Of a DNA stretch of 64,000 bases, positions 25,645 through 33,866 are shown one piece after another. Both the position numbers and the translations under genes were made by a program. Source of the DNA: Planctomycetota bacterium (lineage in GTDB: Bacteria > Planctomycetota > Planctomycetia > Planctomycetales > Planctomycetaceae); NCBI GenBank assembly GCA_003388505.1, contig QQVO01000007.1, positions 124,001 to 188,000 on the forward strand, read 5' to 3'. A model generated the notes under the pieces. It saw only the letters and a list, made by a program, of their open reading frames with translations, did no database searches and was not told where the DNA came from. How positions within the stretch are numbered: position 1 is the first letter of the stretch; every line of letters begins with the position of its first letter.

Positions 25645-27069
25645 ATGGCGACTACAGAAGCACTCAAGACCGGCAAGTCAAAAGTTGACGTCGGTGAATA
25701 TCAGTATGGATTTCACGATCCGACCGACAAGTACGCGTTCACCTCCCGCAAGGGGCTCGATGCGGAGATGGTGGCGCAGATTTCGGAGATGAAGGGCGAA
25801 CCGGACTGGATGCGCGAGTTCCGGCTGAAGTCGTTCGAGATCTTCGAGTCGAAGCCGATGCCGGACTGGGGCGGCGACATGTCGGGCATCGATTTTCAGG
25901 ACATCTACTACTACGTGAAGGCGTCGAACCAGCAGGAAAAGTCATGGGATGACGTGCCGGAGGACATCCGCCGCACGTACGAGCGGCTCGGCATACCGGA
26001 AGCCGAGCAGAAGTATCTCTCCGGGGTGAAGGCGCAGTACGAGTCGGAAGTGGTCTACGGCTCGCTGATCGAAGATCTGGAGAAGCAGGGAGTTCTGTTC
26101 ACCGACACCGACTCCGCACTCAAGTTGTATCCCGAGATCTTCCGCGAGTATTTCGGGACGATCATCCCGCCGAGCGACAACAAGTTCGCCGCGCTCAACT
26201 CGGCGGTCTGGTCGGGCGGTTCGTTTATCTACGTGCCGCCGGGCGTGCAGGTCGAGTTCCCGCTGCAGGCCTACTTCCGCATCAACACGCAGAACATGGG
26301 GCAGTTCGAGCGGACGCTGATCATCGTCGACGAAGGCGCGAACGTGCATTACGTCGAAGGTTGTACGGCCCCCACCTACAGCAGCGACTCGCTGCATTCG
26401 GCGGTCGTGGAGATTCTCGTCAAGCGCGGCGGACGCTGCCGGTACACGACGATCCAGAACTGGTCGAACAATGTCTACAACCTGGTGACCAAACGGGCGA
26501 TGGCCTACGGCGACGCGCTGATGGAGTGGATCGACGGCAACCTCGGTTCAAAGCTGACGATGAAGTATCCCGCCGTGTACCTGATGGAGCCGGGAGCGCG
26601 GGGCGAGACGCTCTCGATCGCCTTCGCAGGCGACGGGCAGCATCAGGATGCGGGCTCCAAGATGGTGCACTGCGCTCCGCACACGTCCAGCCGCATCGTG
26701 TCGAAGTCGATCAGCAAGGACGGTGGACGCAGCAGCTACCGGGGGCTGGTGAAGGTGCAGGACGGCGCGACCGACTGCAAGAGCAACGTGGTGTGCGACG
26801 CGTTGATTCTCGACGCGCAAAGTCGCAGCGACACGTATCCCTACATCGAAGTGATGGAGGACGACGTGGCGATCGAGCACGAGGCGAGCGTCTCGAAGAT
26901 CGCCGAAGAGCAGTTGCTGTACCTGATGTCGCGCGGGCTGACGGAAGCGGAAGCGTCCGCCATGATCGTCACCGGGTTCATCGAGCCTCTCGTGAAAGAG
27001 TTGCCGATGGAGTATGCGGTTGAACTGAACCGGTTGATCGAACTGCAGATGGAAGGCAGCGTGGGCTAG
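25645..27069 (+). CDS. sufB: Fe-S cluster assembly scaffold SufB
   Basis: A 474-residue SufB protein, the scaffold on which clusters are built together with SufC and SufD. It has the beta-helix core with [40 protein letters not shown] and the C-terminal block [20 protein letters not shown] followed by [20 protein letters not shown]. The conserved late Cys and the region needed for SufC binding are present. Length is normal. GGAGAG upstream of ATG 25645 supports the start. Cytoplasmic. Confidence 0.98.
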   Translation: MATTEALKTGKSKVDVGEYQYGFHDPTDKYAFTSRKGLDAEMVAQISEMKGEPDWMREFRLKSFEIFESKPMPDWGGDMSGIDFQDIYYYVKASNQQEKSWDDVPEDIRRTYERLGIPEAEQKYLSGVKAQYESEVVYGSLIEDLEKQGVLFTDTDSALKLYPEIFREYFGTIIPPSDNKFAALNSAVWSGGSFIYVPPGVQVEFPLQAYFRINTQNMGQFERTLIIVDEGANVHYVEGCTAPTYSSDSLHSAVVEILVKRGGRCRYTTIQNWSNNVYNLVTKRAMAYGDALMEWIDGNLGSKLTMKYPAVYLMEPGARGETLSIAFAGDGQHQDAGSKMVHCAPHTSSRIVSKSISKDGGRSSYRGLVKVQDGATDCKSNVVCDALILDAQSRSDTYPYIEVMEDDVAIEHEASVSKIAEEQLLYLMSRGLTEAEASAMIVTGFIEPLVKELPMEYAVELNRLIELQMEGSVG

Positions 27070-27114
27070 AGTTCTGAAGGGGCACGACCACAACGGCACA
27101 AAGAACACCAAGAC

Positions 27115-27762
27115 ATGAAACAGATTGTCGACGGCATCCGTGATTTTCAGGCGAATGTTTTCAAGGGACAGCAGAAGCTGTTCGAGGAATTGGCGGCCGG
27201 GCAGCATCCGGAGGTGCTGTTCATCACGTGCTCGGATTCGCGGATCGACCCGAACCTGATCACGCAGACCCATCCGGGGGAACTGTTCGTGATCCGCAAC
27301 GCCGGGAATATCGTCCCTCCTTACAGTTCAGCCAACGGAGGCGAGGCGGCGACGATCGAGTACGCGGTCAAGGCTTTGAAGGTTCAGCACATCGTCGTTT
27401 GCGGCCACTCCAAGTGCGGGGCGATGCAGGGACTGCTCAATCCGGACGGACTCGCCGCTTTGCCGGTCGTTGCGGAGTGGCTCGGTTTCGCGGCGGAGAC
27501 GGCGAGCGTCGTCGGGGAGAAGTTCCGGGATCTTTCCGGAGCGGAACTCCTCGACCAGACGATCGCCCAGAATGTGCTCGTGCAATTGAAGAACCTGCGG
27601 ACGCATCCGAGCGTTGCTGATGCACTGGGCGAGGGCGGCCTTACGCTGCATGGCTGGGTTTACCAGTTCGAGACAGGTACGATCACTGCGTACGATCCTG
27701 TCGACGAGAGGTTCGCCTCAGTCACGGAGGTTCCGGCCGATCGACTGGGGCTGCGGGCGTAG
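27115..27762 (+). CDS. Beta-class carbonic anhydrase
   Basis: A 215-residue beta-carbonic anhydrase, catalysing interconversion of CO2 and bicarbonate. The zinc ligands and catalytic dyad are Cys39, Asp41 and Arg43 (CSDSRIDPN) together with His98 and Cys101 (HSKCGAM). The segment VIRNAGNIVPPY is also typical. No export signal is present, so the enzyme is cytoplasmic. It lies 45 bases after sufB and before sufD, an unusual place. The SulP transporter gene two positions downstream is a plausible bicarbonate-transport partner. A terminator-like hairpin follows it. Confidence 0.95.
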   Translation: MKQIVDGIRDFQANVFKGQQKLFEELAAGQHPEVLFITCSDSRIDPNLITQTHPGELFVIRNAGNIVPPYSSANGGEAATIEYAVKALKVQHIVVCGHSKCGAMQGLLNPDGLAALPVVAEWLGFAAETASVVGEKFRDLSGAELLDQTIAQNVLVQLKNLRTHPSVADALGEGGLTLHGWVYQFETGTITAYDPVDERFASVTEVPADRLGLRA

Positions 27763-27870
27763 CGGCGGTGACAGAGATCCGCCCTCGCGTGACCTTGCGG
27801 TAAGGTGATTGTTGAACAGCGCCTGCGCTGGGTGCGGATGCGGTTCCCATGAGCGGGACATTTCCTGGAC

Positions 27871-27900
27871 GCGTACGCCGCCGAGTATCGCATTTTTTTT
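27871..27900 (+). terminator. Putative intrinsic terminator between carbonic anhydrase and sufD
   Basis: GCGTAC (27871-27876) can pair with GTA and CGC around one bulged T (27885-27891) over an 8-base loop, followed by A and eight T residues (27893-27900). The T-run is the longest in the surrounding intergenic region. If active, it would limit read-through into sufD and give sufD/sulP separate control. The rest of the 287-base gap has no convincing gene. Confidence 0.5.
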
Positions 27901-28049
27901 CAGCGTTCGCTGTCGTGATGACGCCTGCGGAACACGCTTGCGAGCTGTCCGGGTGTTCGTTGACGTGCGACCGCTCTACGGCGGCCAAACTGGTGTCGGC
28001 ATAGTCCTCAAGTTTCGCGATCACGTGGCTGAAGAGTGATGGAATTGAC

Positions 28050-29375
28050 ATGACAGTTGCCGAAAACGCACGGGTCTTGACCGGTTTCGGTCAGGCTCAA
28101 TTCGACGTGTTTCTCGCGGATCGCGGAGAACCTGACTGGCTCGCCGACCGCCGGCGCGCCGCGTTTGGGGAGTACCTGCGGCAACTGGAAGCGCCGCTCG
28201 ATCCGGAAGAATTCAAGCGGCTCGATCTGCGGACGTTTCGTCCCGAGCGATACGGCCTGGTCGCAGGTGAGTCATCGGCCGATGCGGCGTCGTTTCAGAC
28301 GTTGATGCAGGACCGGGCGGAGTTCGGCGGCGCTGTCGCGCATGTCGACGGTTCGTGCGTCCGGTCGTCGCTGAATGAGGAATTGGCTGCGCAGGGCGTG
28401 CTGTTCGGCGACCTGGCCGAGTTGCTGGTCAGCCATCGCAGCACGCTGGAACCGCATTTTTTCTCCGCCGTCTCTGCGGAAGCGGATCGCTTTGCCTCGT
28501 GGCATGCGGCGTTCTGGACGGGGGGGACGGTGCTGTACGTCCCGCGCAACGTGGAAATCGACGTTCCGCTCTACAGTCTCATCGGGTTGTCGTCTCCCGA
28601 GGCGGCCGATTTCGGGCATACGCTGGTCATCCTCGAGGACGGCGCGTCCGCCACGCTGCTTGAAGAAACCGGCTGCACGGACCGTGAGACGGACGGCCTG
28701 CACTGCGGCGCGATTGAATTGATTGTCGGCCAGGGCGCGAGGTTGCGTTACGTTCAATTGCAGAACTGGAACCACAAGGTGCGTCACTTCGCCAGGCAGT
28801 GCGGGCGCGTCGCACGGGACGGGATGCTGCAATGGACGGTCGGCGGGCTGGGCGCCCGGTTTGCCCATATCCACCAGGATGTGCATCTCGACGGCACGGG
28901 GGCTGAGGCCCAGGTCAACGGAGTGACTTTTGCCACTGACCGGCAACTCCTTTCGTATTACACTCAGCAGTCGCACAACGCGGCGGATACTCGTTCGGAC
29001 CTGCTGTATAAGCAGGTTTGCCGGGATCGGTCGCGGGCCGTGTGGCGGGGCATGATCAAGGTCGAGCCGGAGGCTCAGCGGACCGACGGCTATCAGCGCA
29101 ACGACGCGCTCATGATGAGCCGCGATGCGCGGGCGGACGCCATCCCGGGTCTCGAGATCGAAGCCGACGACGTGCGGTGCACCCACGGGGCGACGGCGGG
29201 GCGAGTCGATGAGGAACAGATCTTCTACGCGATGTGCCGCGGCATCTCGCGGTACGAGGCGATGCACATGATTGTGGAAGGGTTTTTCGCGGAGGTGTAC
29301 GACCGCATTCCGGTCGAACTGGTTCGCGAGACGTTGAGCCAGGCCGTGGAACGGAAACTGGGGATCGGAGACTGA
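28050..29375 (+). CDS. sufD: Fe-S cluster assembly protein SufD
   Basis: A 441-residue SufD protein, the SufB paralogue that completes the SufBCD complex. The central beta-helix includes GGTVLYVPRNVEIDVPLYSLI, and the C-terminal domain has NDALMMSRDARADAIPGLEI and CTHGATAGRVDEEQIFYAMCRGI, the SufD hallmark. Length is normal. In this window sufD is separated from sufB by the carbonic anhydrase gene and a terminator-like hairpin. GATGGA lies upstream of the ATG at 28050. Confidence 0.95.
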   Translation: MTVAENARVLTGFGQAQFDVFLADRGEPDWLADRRRAAFGEYLRQLEAPLDPEEFKRLDLRTFRPERYGLVAGESSADAASFQTLMQDRAEFGGAVAHVDGSCVRSSLNEELAAQGVLFGDLAELLVSHRSTLEPHFFSAVSAEADRFASWHAAFWTGGTVLYVPRNVEIDVPLYSLIGLSSPEAADFGHTLVILEDGASATLLEETGCTDRETDGLHCGAIELIVGQGARLRYVQLQNWNHKVRHFARQCGRVARDGMLQWTVGGLGARFAHIHQDVHLDGTGAEAQVNGVTFATDRQLLSYYTQQSHNAADTRSDLLYKQVCRDRSRAVWRGMIKVEPEAQRTDGYQRNDALMMSRDARADAIPGLEIEADDVRCTHGATAGRVDEEQIFYAMCRGISRYEAMHMIVEGFFAEVYDRIPVELVRETLSQAVERKLGIGD

Positions 29376-29425
29376 CATCCCCGAGTTGTAGAGACGCCCC
29401 GGGGTGACGGATCGCGCCGCCGATT

Positions 29426-31420
29426 ATGGAGGGCGAAACGCAAGACTCCCAACGATTGAAAGCAGGGCCCATGCCGGACGACGCGACCAACGCAACCTCC
29501 AATCGGCCGACGCGACAGGATCTTCTCGCCTCAGTCGTTGTCTTCCTCGTGGCCCTGCCGCTCTGCATGGGAATCGCCCTTGCCTCCGGGGTGCCTATCG
29601 CCGCCGGGCTGATCACGGGAATCGTCGGCGGGCTGGTCGTGGGAGTGCTCGGGGGGGCGCCGCTTCAGGTGAGCGGTCCTGCCGCCGGCCTGACAGTGCT
29701 CGTTCTGGCGTTCGTGAACGATCCCGATCTGGGGTATCCGCTGTTGGGGACGGCCGTTCTGCTGGCGGGCGTGCTGCAGTTCGCGGCGGGGACGTTGAAG
29801 CTCGGGCAGTGGTTCCGCGCGGTTTCGCCGGCGGTGATCCGGGGGATGCTGGCCGGGATCGGCGTGCTGATCTTCGCGAGCCAGTTTCACGTGATGGTGG
29901 ACGACAAACCGCGCGACTCCGGCTGGAAGAACCTGTTGACGATTCCGGAGGCGATCGAAAAAGGCGCGCCGCTGCCGGAAATCGGAACACAGGAAAGCCG
30001 GCGTTTTCAGACGAAGCAGTTGATCGCCGTTGGAATCTTGCACGAGCATCAGGAGGAAGTGCACGAACTGGTGGAGGAGGTCGTTTCACGGGAACCGCAC
30101 GAGGAGCAGGCGGAGCAACAAGCCGCCCGGCTCAAAGAACTGGCGCCGCGTCAGTCCGAGATTCATGAGTCGCTGGAAGAACAACTGTATGCGATTGAGT
30201 CGACGGAGAATGCGTTCGTCAATGAGAGCCGCCGGGAGCGTACAGCAAACGCGATGCGTCTGGCGCTCGCGGCGACGGAGCGCGCGGAAATCGACCTTGT
30301 CGAGGGTCGGATCGACACGGCCCGCGAATCGCAGAAGGAAGCGGCCGCGGCATTAGCCAACGTGCTGTCGAAACTGAAGAACCATGAGTGGGCGGCCAAG
30401 ATCGGTCTGCTGGCGATCCTCATTATCGTCGGCTGGCAGTCGCTCAAGATGAAGGCGCTCAAGTTTCTGCCGCCTCCGTTGGTAGCGATCGTCGTCGTGA
30501 CGTTCCTGACGGCGGTGTTCAAACTCCCCGTGCTGTTCGTCGAAGTCCCCGACCGGCTCATCGACGGCGTCCATTTGCCGAGTTGGACTGTTCTGCAAGA
30601 CGCCCCGTGGGGGCAGGTCTTCAAGGGGGCGGTTGTCTTCGCCATTGTGGCGAGCGCCGAAACGCTGCTGTGCGCGACGGCAGTGGACAAGATGCACACC
30701 GGGACGCGCACGAACTACGATCGAGAACTGGCCGCACAGGGTGTGGGCAACGTCTGCTGCGGCGTGCTCGGCGCACTCCCGATGACGGGTGTGATCGTCC
30801 GCAGCGCAGCGAACGTGCAGGCCGGCGGCCGCACCCGCTGGTCCGCGATCCTGCACGGGCTCTGGCTGCTCCTCTTCGTGGCGGCGCTCGGATTCGTGTT
30901 GCGGCTGATTCCGACGGCTGCGCTCGCCGCGATCCTGGTCTACATCGGCTGGAAGCTGATGAACTTCAAGGGGATCAAGGAATTGATGCAGTACGGTTGG
31001 GGAGAGGTGGTGGTGTTCTTCGCGACCGTCATCATGATCGTCGCGACCGACCTCTTGACCGGCGTGATTACGGGAGTCGTGCTGGCCGCGGCCAAGCTGC
31101 TGTTCACGTTTTCCCATTTGAAGATCGACACGGAACATGACGCCGATCAGAACCGGACCGTGATGCACCTGCACGGCGTGGCGACGTTCATCCGGCTGCC
31201 TGCTCTCGCGGCTGCGCTGGAAGAGATCCCCCCAGGGACGGAACTGCATGTCGAGTTGCACAATCTGCAGTACGTCGACCACGCCTGTCTGGAATTGCTG
31301 ATGGACTGGGCGAAGCAGCACGAGTCGACCGGGGGCCGGCTGGTGATCGACTGGGACACGCTGCACGCCAGTTTTCGCCGCGACGCGCCCGACGCTGCGC
31401 AAAACCGCAAGTCGGCCTGA
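29426..31420 (+). CDS. SulP-family anion transporter with STAS domain and helical insertion
   Basis: A 664-residue SulP (SLC26-like) membrane transporter. The N-terminal membrane part begins DLLASVVVFLVALPLCMGIALASG, and the C-terminal STAS domain is at about residues 575-650 (MHLHGVATFIRLPALAAALEE). A highly charged, Glu/Arg-rich helical stretch of about 155 residues (about 160-318) interrupts the membrane domain after GMLAGIGVLIFASQFHV. Ordinary members have a short loop there. The adjacent carbonic anhydrase gene makes bicarbonate the most likely substrate, by analogy with BicA-type proteins; sulfate or another anion cannot be excluded. Start is ATG 29426 or ATG 29471. Confidence 0.85.
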   Translation: MEGETQDSQRLKAGPMPDDATNATSNRPTRQDLLASVVVFLVALPLCMGIALASGVPIAAGLITGIVGGLVVGVLGGAPLQVSGPAAGLTVLVLAFVNDPDLGYPLLGTAVLLAGVLQFAAGTLKLGQWFRAVSPAVIRGMLAGIGVLIFASQFHVMVDDKPRDSGWKNLLTIPEAIEKGAPLPEIGTQESRRFQTKQLIAVGILHEHQEEVHELVEEVVSREPHEEQAEQQAARLKELAPRQSEIHESLEEQLYAIESTENAFVNESRRERTANAMRLALAATERAEIDLVEGRIDTARESQKEAAAALANVLSKLKNHEWAAKIGLLAILIIVGWQSLKMKALKFLPPPLVAIVVVTFLTAVFKLPVLFVEVPDRLIDGVHLPSWTVLQDAPWGQVFKGAVVFAIVASAETLLCATAVDKMHTGTRTNYDRELAAQGVGNVCCGVLGALPMTGVIVRSAANVQAGGRTRWSAILHGLWLLLFVAALGFVLRLIPTAALAAILVYIGWKLMNFKGIKELMQYGWGEVVVFFATVIMIVATDLLTGVITGVVLAAAKLLFTFSHLKIDTEHDADQNRTVMHLHGVATFIRLPALAAALEEIPPGTELHVELHNLQYVDHACLELLMDWAKQHESTGGRLVIDWDTLHASFRRDAPDAAQNRKSA

Positions 31421-31463
31421 ACTCCCGTTTCGAGAGTTGGAATAAGTGGTGCGGGGCGCCGTT

Positions 31464-33719
31464 TCAGGAGCGAGTCACGTAAACCGGGCTGCTCCAGGCC
31501 ATCGACTGGTCAATCTGCACCACGCGGATCCAGTAGGGCGTCGTGCCGGCCGGCGGCTCTTTGTCGATGAAGCTTTGCTGGAATTCACGCGGCCCATCGG
31601 CGGCTGGTGGGATTCCGAGGCGGACGATCCGATTCACTCCCCCGGCGTCCCACGTGAGTTCGCCGCCCATGAGATCGCTGACTGAAAAAGAGATCGATTT
31701 CGGTCCAGTTTGAAAGTGCAGCGCAGCGCTGTTCCCTCCATCGAGCGCGACCACGATTCCCGCCATGTTGCCGGCAGTCTTGCTGGACCATTCGATTCGG
31801 TCTGGAGCCGTCGAGCGGGCTGAATCGGCGATCGATTGGAAATTCACGGTCTCGATCAGAGTCAGCCCGCCTTGTTCAATGGTGAGTGAACCGTCCCAGT
31901 CGACGCGTTGCAGTCTCGCAGTCCCTTTGCGTTCCGTTCCGCCCCACAGCAGGCGCAATCGCCGTTCCGTATCAAATGCGACCGGAGGGGCGACCTGCCA
32001 CGTCTTGAGACACTTCGTACCGCGAAACAGGTCGACCCGTTCGACGGCACATGTCCCGACGATCTCGAAATCGACGCGGGGAGGGTCATCGGTAGTGATC
32101 TCCGAGCCCATCGGGCTGCCGTTCACTTCAAATCGCAACCGGATTCGCTCCCCGGTTGTCGCGTAGCATCGCCGGTGTTGCAGCGCTTGCCAGATCGCCT
32201 CGCGGGTGAGTTCCGTCGCATAGACGGCGGTAAGTCCGTTTCTGAGGTTGCGGATCAGCCTCCGTCCGGGGTGACAGGCTCCGGGGCGGCCCATCACGCC
32301 GTCCGTGCCGGCTGTCAGACCGACGCGGCAGCCGCGCTGGAGCGCATCCATGAAGAACCACTCGACCGTCCCGTGGGTGGAGTGGGTTTCACAGAGGCGT
32401 TCGATCCGCTGGTCGTACCACTGGAGGTTGGTCATGCGACCGCCGACGTGGATGTTGACCAGGACATCGAGATCCCGGAACGCCTCATGGAATTCGGGGG
32501 CTGTTCGTGCATCGGGCGAGGGATCGGGCTCAGCCTCGCGAAAAAACCGGTCGCTGCGGCGGAGCACCGGTTCGTCACTGCGGTAAAAGACATTGCGGTC
32601 GCCGCCGTCCTTGGTCAGCGGACTCCATTCGCATCCGAGGAATGTGACGTAACGCCCGGGTTCGTAGAACTCTTCGGTGACCTGCCGCGTATGTTCCCAA
32701 TCGTCGCGCGTGACGTAGTGGTCGTTCGCCTGGTGCGTGATGAACTGCAATCCTGCGCAGTCTCTGGCGAAGGCGTAATGTTCCGCGAGCGAACCGTTTC
32801 CGCAGCCGATCTCCGTCTGGCCGGAGTGCAGGTCGCCCCAGAAGATCTGCTGTTCCGGGAGTGAAGCATGGACCCTGACTGGATTCGAAACCGCTGCCAA
32901 GAGGCCGGCCTCGGCTCGGAGACAGGACACGCCCGCTGACGGAACACGGACGTGAAGCCGGATCGTCCGTCCGGACGACTCCGTCGAAAGCACTTCGATG
33001 TCACGGACGGTTTCGCCGTCGATGCGGATCTGCGGTGACGCCGGCGGCTCCGTGGGATTGCCCCATTCGTCGTCGGCGCGGACGATCAATTCGATCGGTT
33101 CATTCGCGACGGCGTCCGAGGGCGCCAGGATGGTCAACCCAGCAGGCGAACCGGCGACGATCCGGAATGAAGGTTCTTGGACGAGCCGCGCACGGCGATT
33201 TTTTCCCTGATGGTCGATCAGCATCAGGAACCGGCATCTCGCGGCCGCACAGGTGGGGGCCCGCCAGCCGCCGCCCCCCTGCGACCGATCGCCGCAGGTG
33301 AGGGTCACGCGATCTCCCTGCCGGAGTTCTCCGCGTCGCACGCGAATCTGAATCTGGTGATGCCAAGGCTCAATGCCCGCGATCCAGTTGTAGCGGAGGC
33401 CGAGTTCGACGTCGGACGCGCTGCGGCCGGCGGCGGGAAAGAAATCGGCCCGCATGAAACCATCGCCGGCAGGATCTTCCGCCTGCAGATCGCTCCAGTC
33501 GAACGGCCACCGCCAGACGATGAGCAGTTCTCCACCGGTTGCCACTGGCTCGCTGCCGACGACGAAATCGAAGTCGACCGTCGTTGCCTCGGAAACGGTC
33601 AGTGTTCCGATGTTCGTGTGCGTCCCCGTGCCGTGGCGTTGCCGGCGTTCGTCGTCGGGAACGTCCGGGAAGTGCAGGATCTCGGGCTTTCCGGGAGCCA
33701 CCTGGCTGGCAACGAGCAT
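31464..33719 (-). CDS. DUF3604-like protein (PHP-type metal-dependent domain)
   Basis: From the ATG at 33719 the protein has 751 residues. The centre contains FWGDLHSGQTEIGCGNGSL, FITHQANDHYVTRDDWE and LVNIHVGGRMTNLQWYDQ, which resemble the His/Asp metal-binding motifs of the DUF3604 family, related to PHP phosphoesterases. RCYATTGERIRLRFEVNGSPM is also typical. The flanking regions are beta-rich and unassigned. I chose the start at 33719 because GGAG lies upstream and the extra N-terminal residues available from 33833 look non-coding. No signal peptide is seen. It is divergent from the secreted 613-residue protein, 147 bases apart, and the two could be functionally linked. Confidence 0.65.
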   Translation of the reverse strand: MLVASQVAPGKPEILHFPDVPDDERRQRHGTGTHTNIGTLTVSEATTVDFDFVVGSEPVATGGELLIVWRWPFDWSDLQAEDPAGDGFMRADFFPAAGRSASDVELGLRYNWIAGIEPWHHQIQIRVRRGELRQGDRVTLTCGDRSQGGGGWRAPTCAAARCRFLMLIDHQGKNRRARLVQEPSFRIVAGSPAGLTILAPSDAVANEPIELIVRADDEWGNPTEPPASPQIRIDGETVRDIEVLSTESSGRTIRLHVRVPSAGVSCLRAEAGLLAAVSNPVRVHASLPEQQIFWGDLHSGQTEIGCGNGSLAEHYAFARDCAGLQFITHQANDHYVTRDDWEHTRQVTEEFYEPGRYVTFLGCEWSPLTKDGGDRNVFYRSDEPVLRRSDRFFREAEPDPSPDARTAPEFHEAFRDLDVLVNIHVGGRMTNLQWYDQRIERLCETHSTHGTVEWFFMDALQRGCRVGLTAGTDGVMGRPGACHPGRRLIRNLRNGLTAVYATELTREAIWQALQHRRCYATTGERIRLRFEVNGSPMGSEITTDDPPRVDFEIVGTCAVERVDLFRGTKCLKTWQVAPPVAFDTERRLRLLWGGTERKGTARLQRVDWDGSLTIEQGGLTLIETVNFQSIADSARSTAPDRIEWSSKTAGNMAGIVVALDGGNSAALHFQTGPKSISFSVSDLMGGELTWDAGGVNRIVRLGIPPAADGPREFQQSFIDKEPPAGTTPYWIRVVQIDQSMAWSSPVYVTRS

Positions 33720-33866
33720 GAATTGACGTCTCCGATTCGACAATGAATTGCTGTTCAGGCGGGCGCAGCGTGCGGCTGAGGACGCGGGGCTCTGCAACTT
33801 TGCCGCTGGCCTCATTAGGATAGGACAACGCACACGATTCGTTGGCTTTCCCGGAGGTTTTCACCC

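Noticed and set aside
27809-28039. Possible 76-codon gene between carbonic anhydrase and sufD
   Set aside because: It needs a TTG start, contains the terminator-like T-run as poly-Phe, and has no known similarity; more likely chance.
33720-33833. N-terminal extension of the DUF3604-like protein
   Set aside because: The added 38 residues are Arg/Ser-rich and unlike the body; GGAG lies at the right distance before the ATG at 33719.
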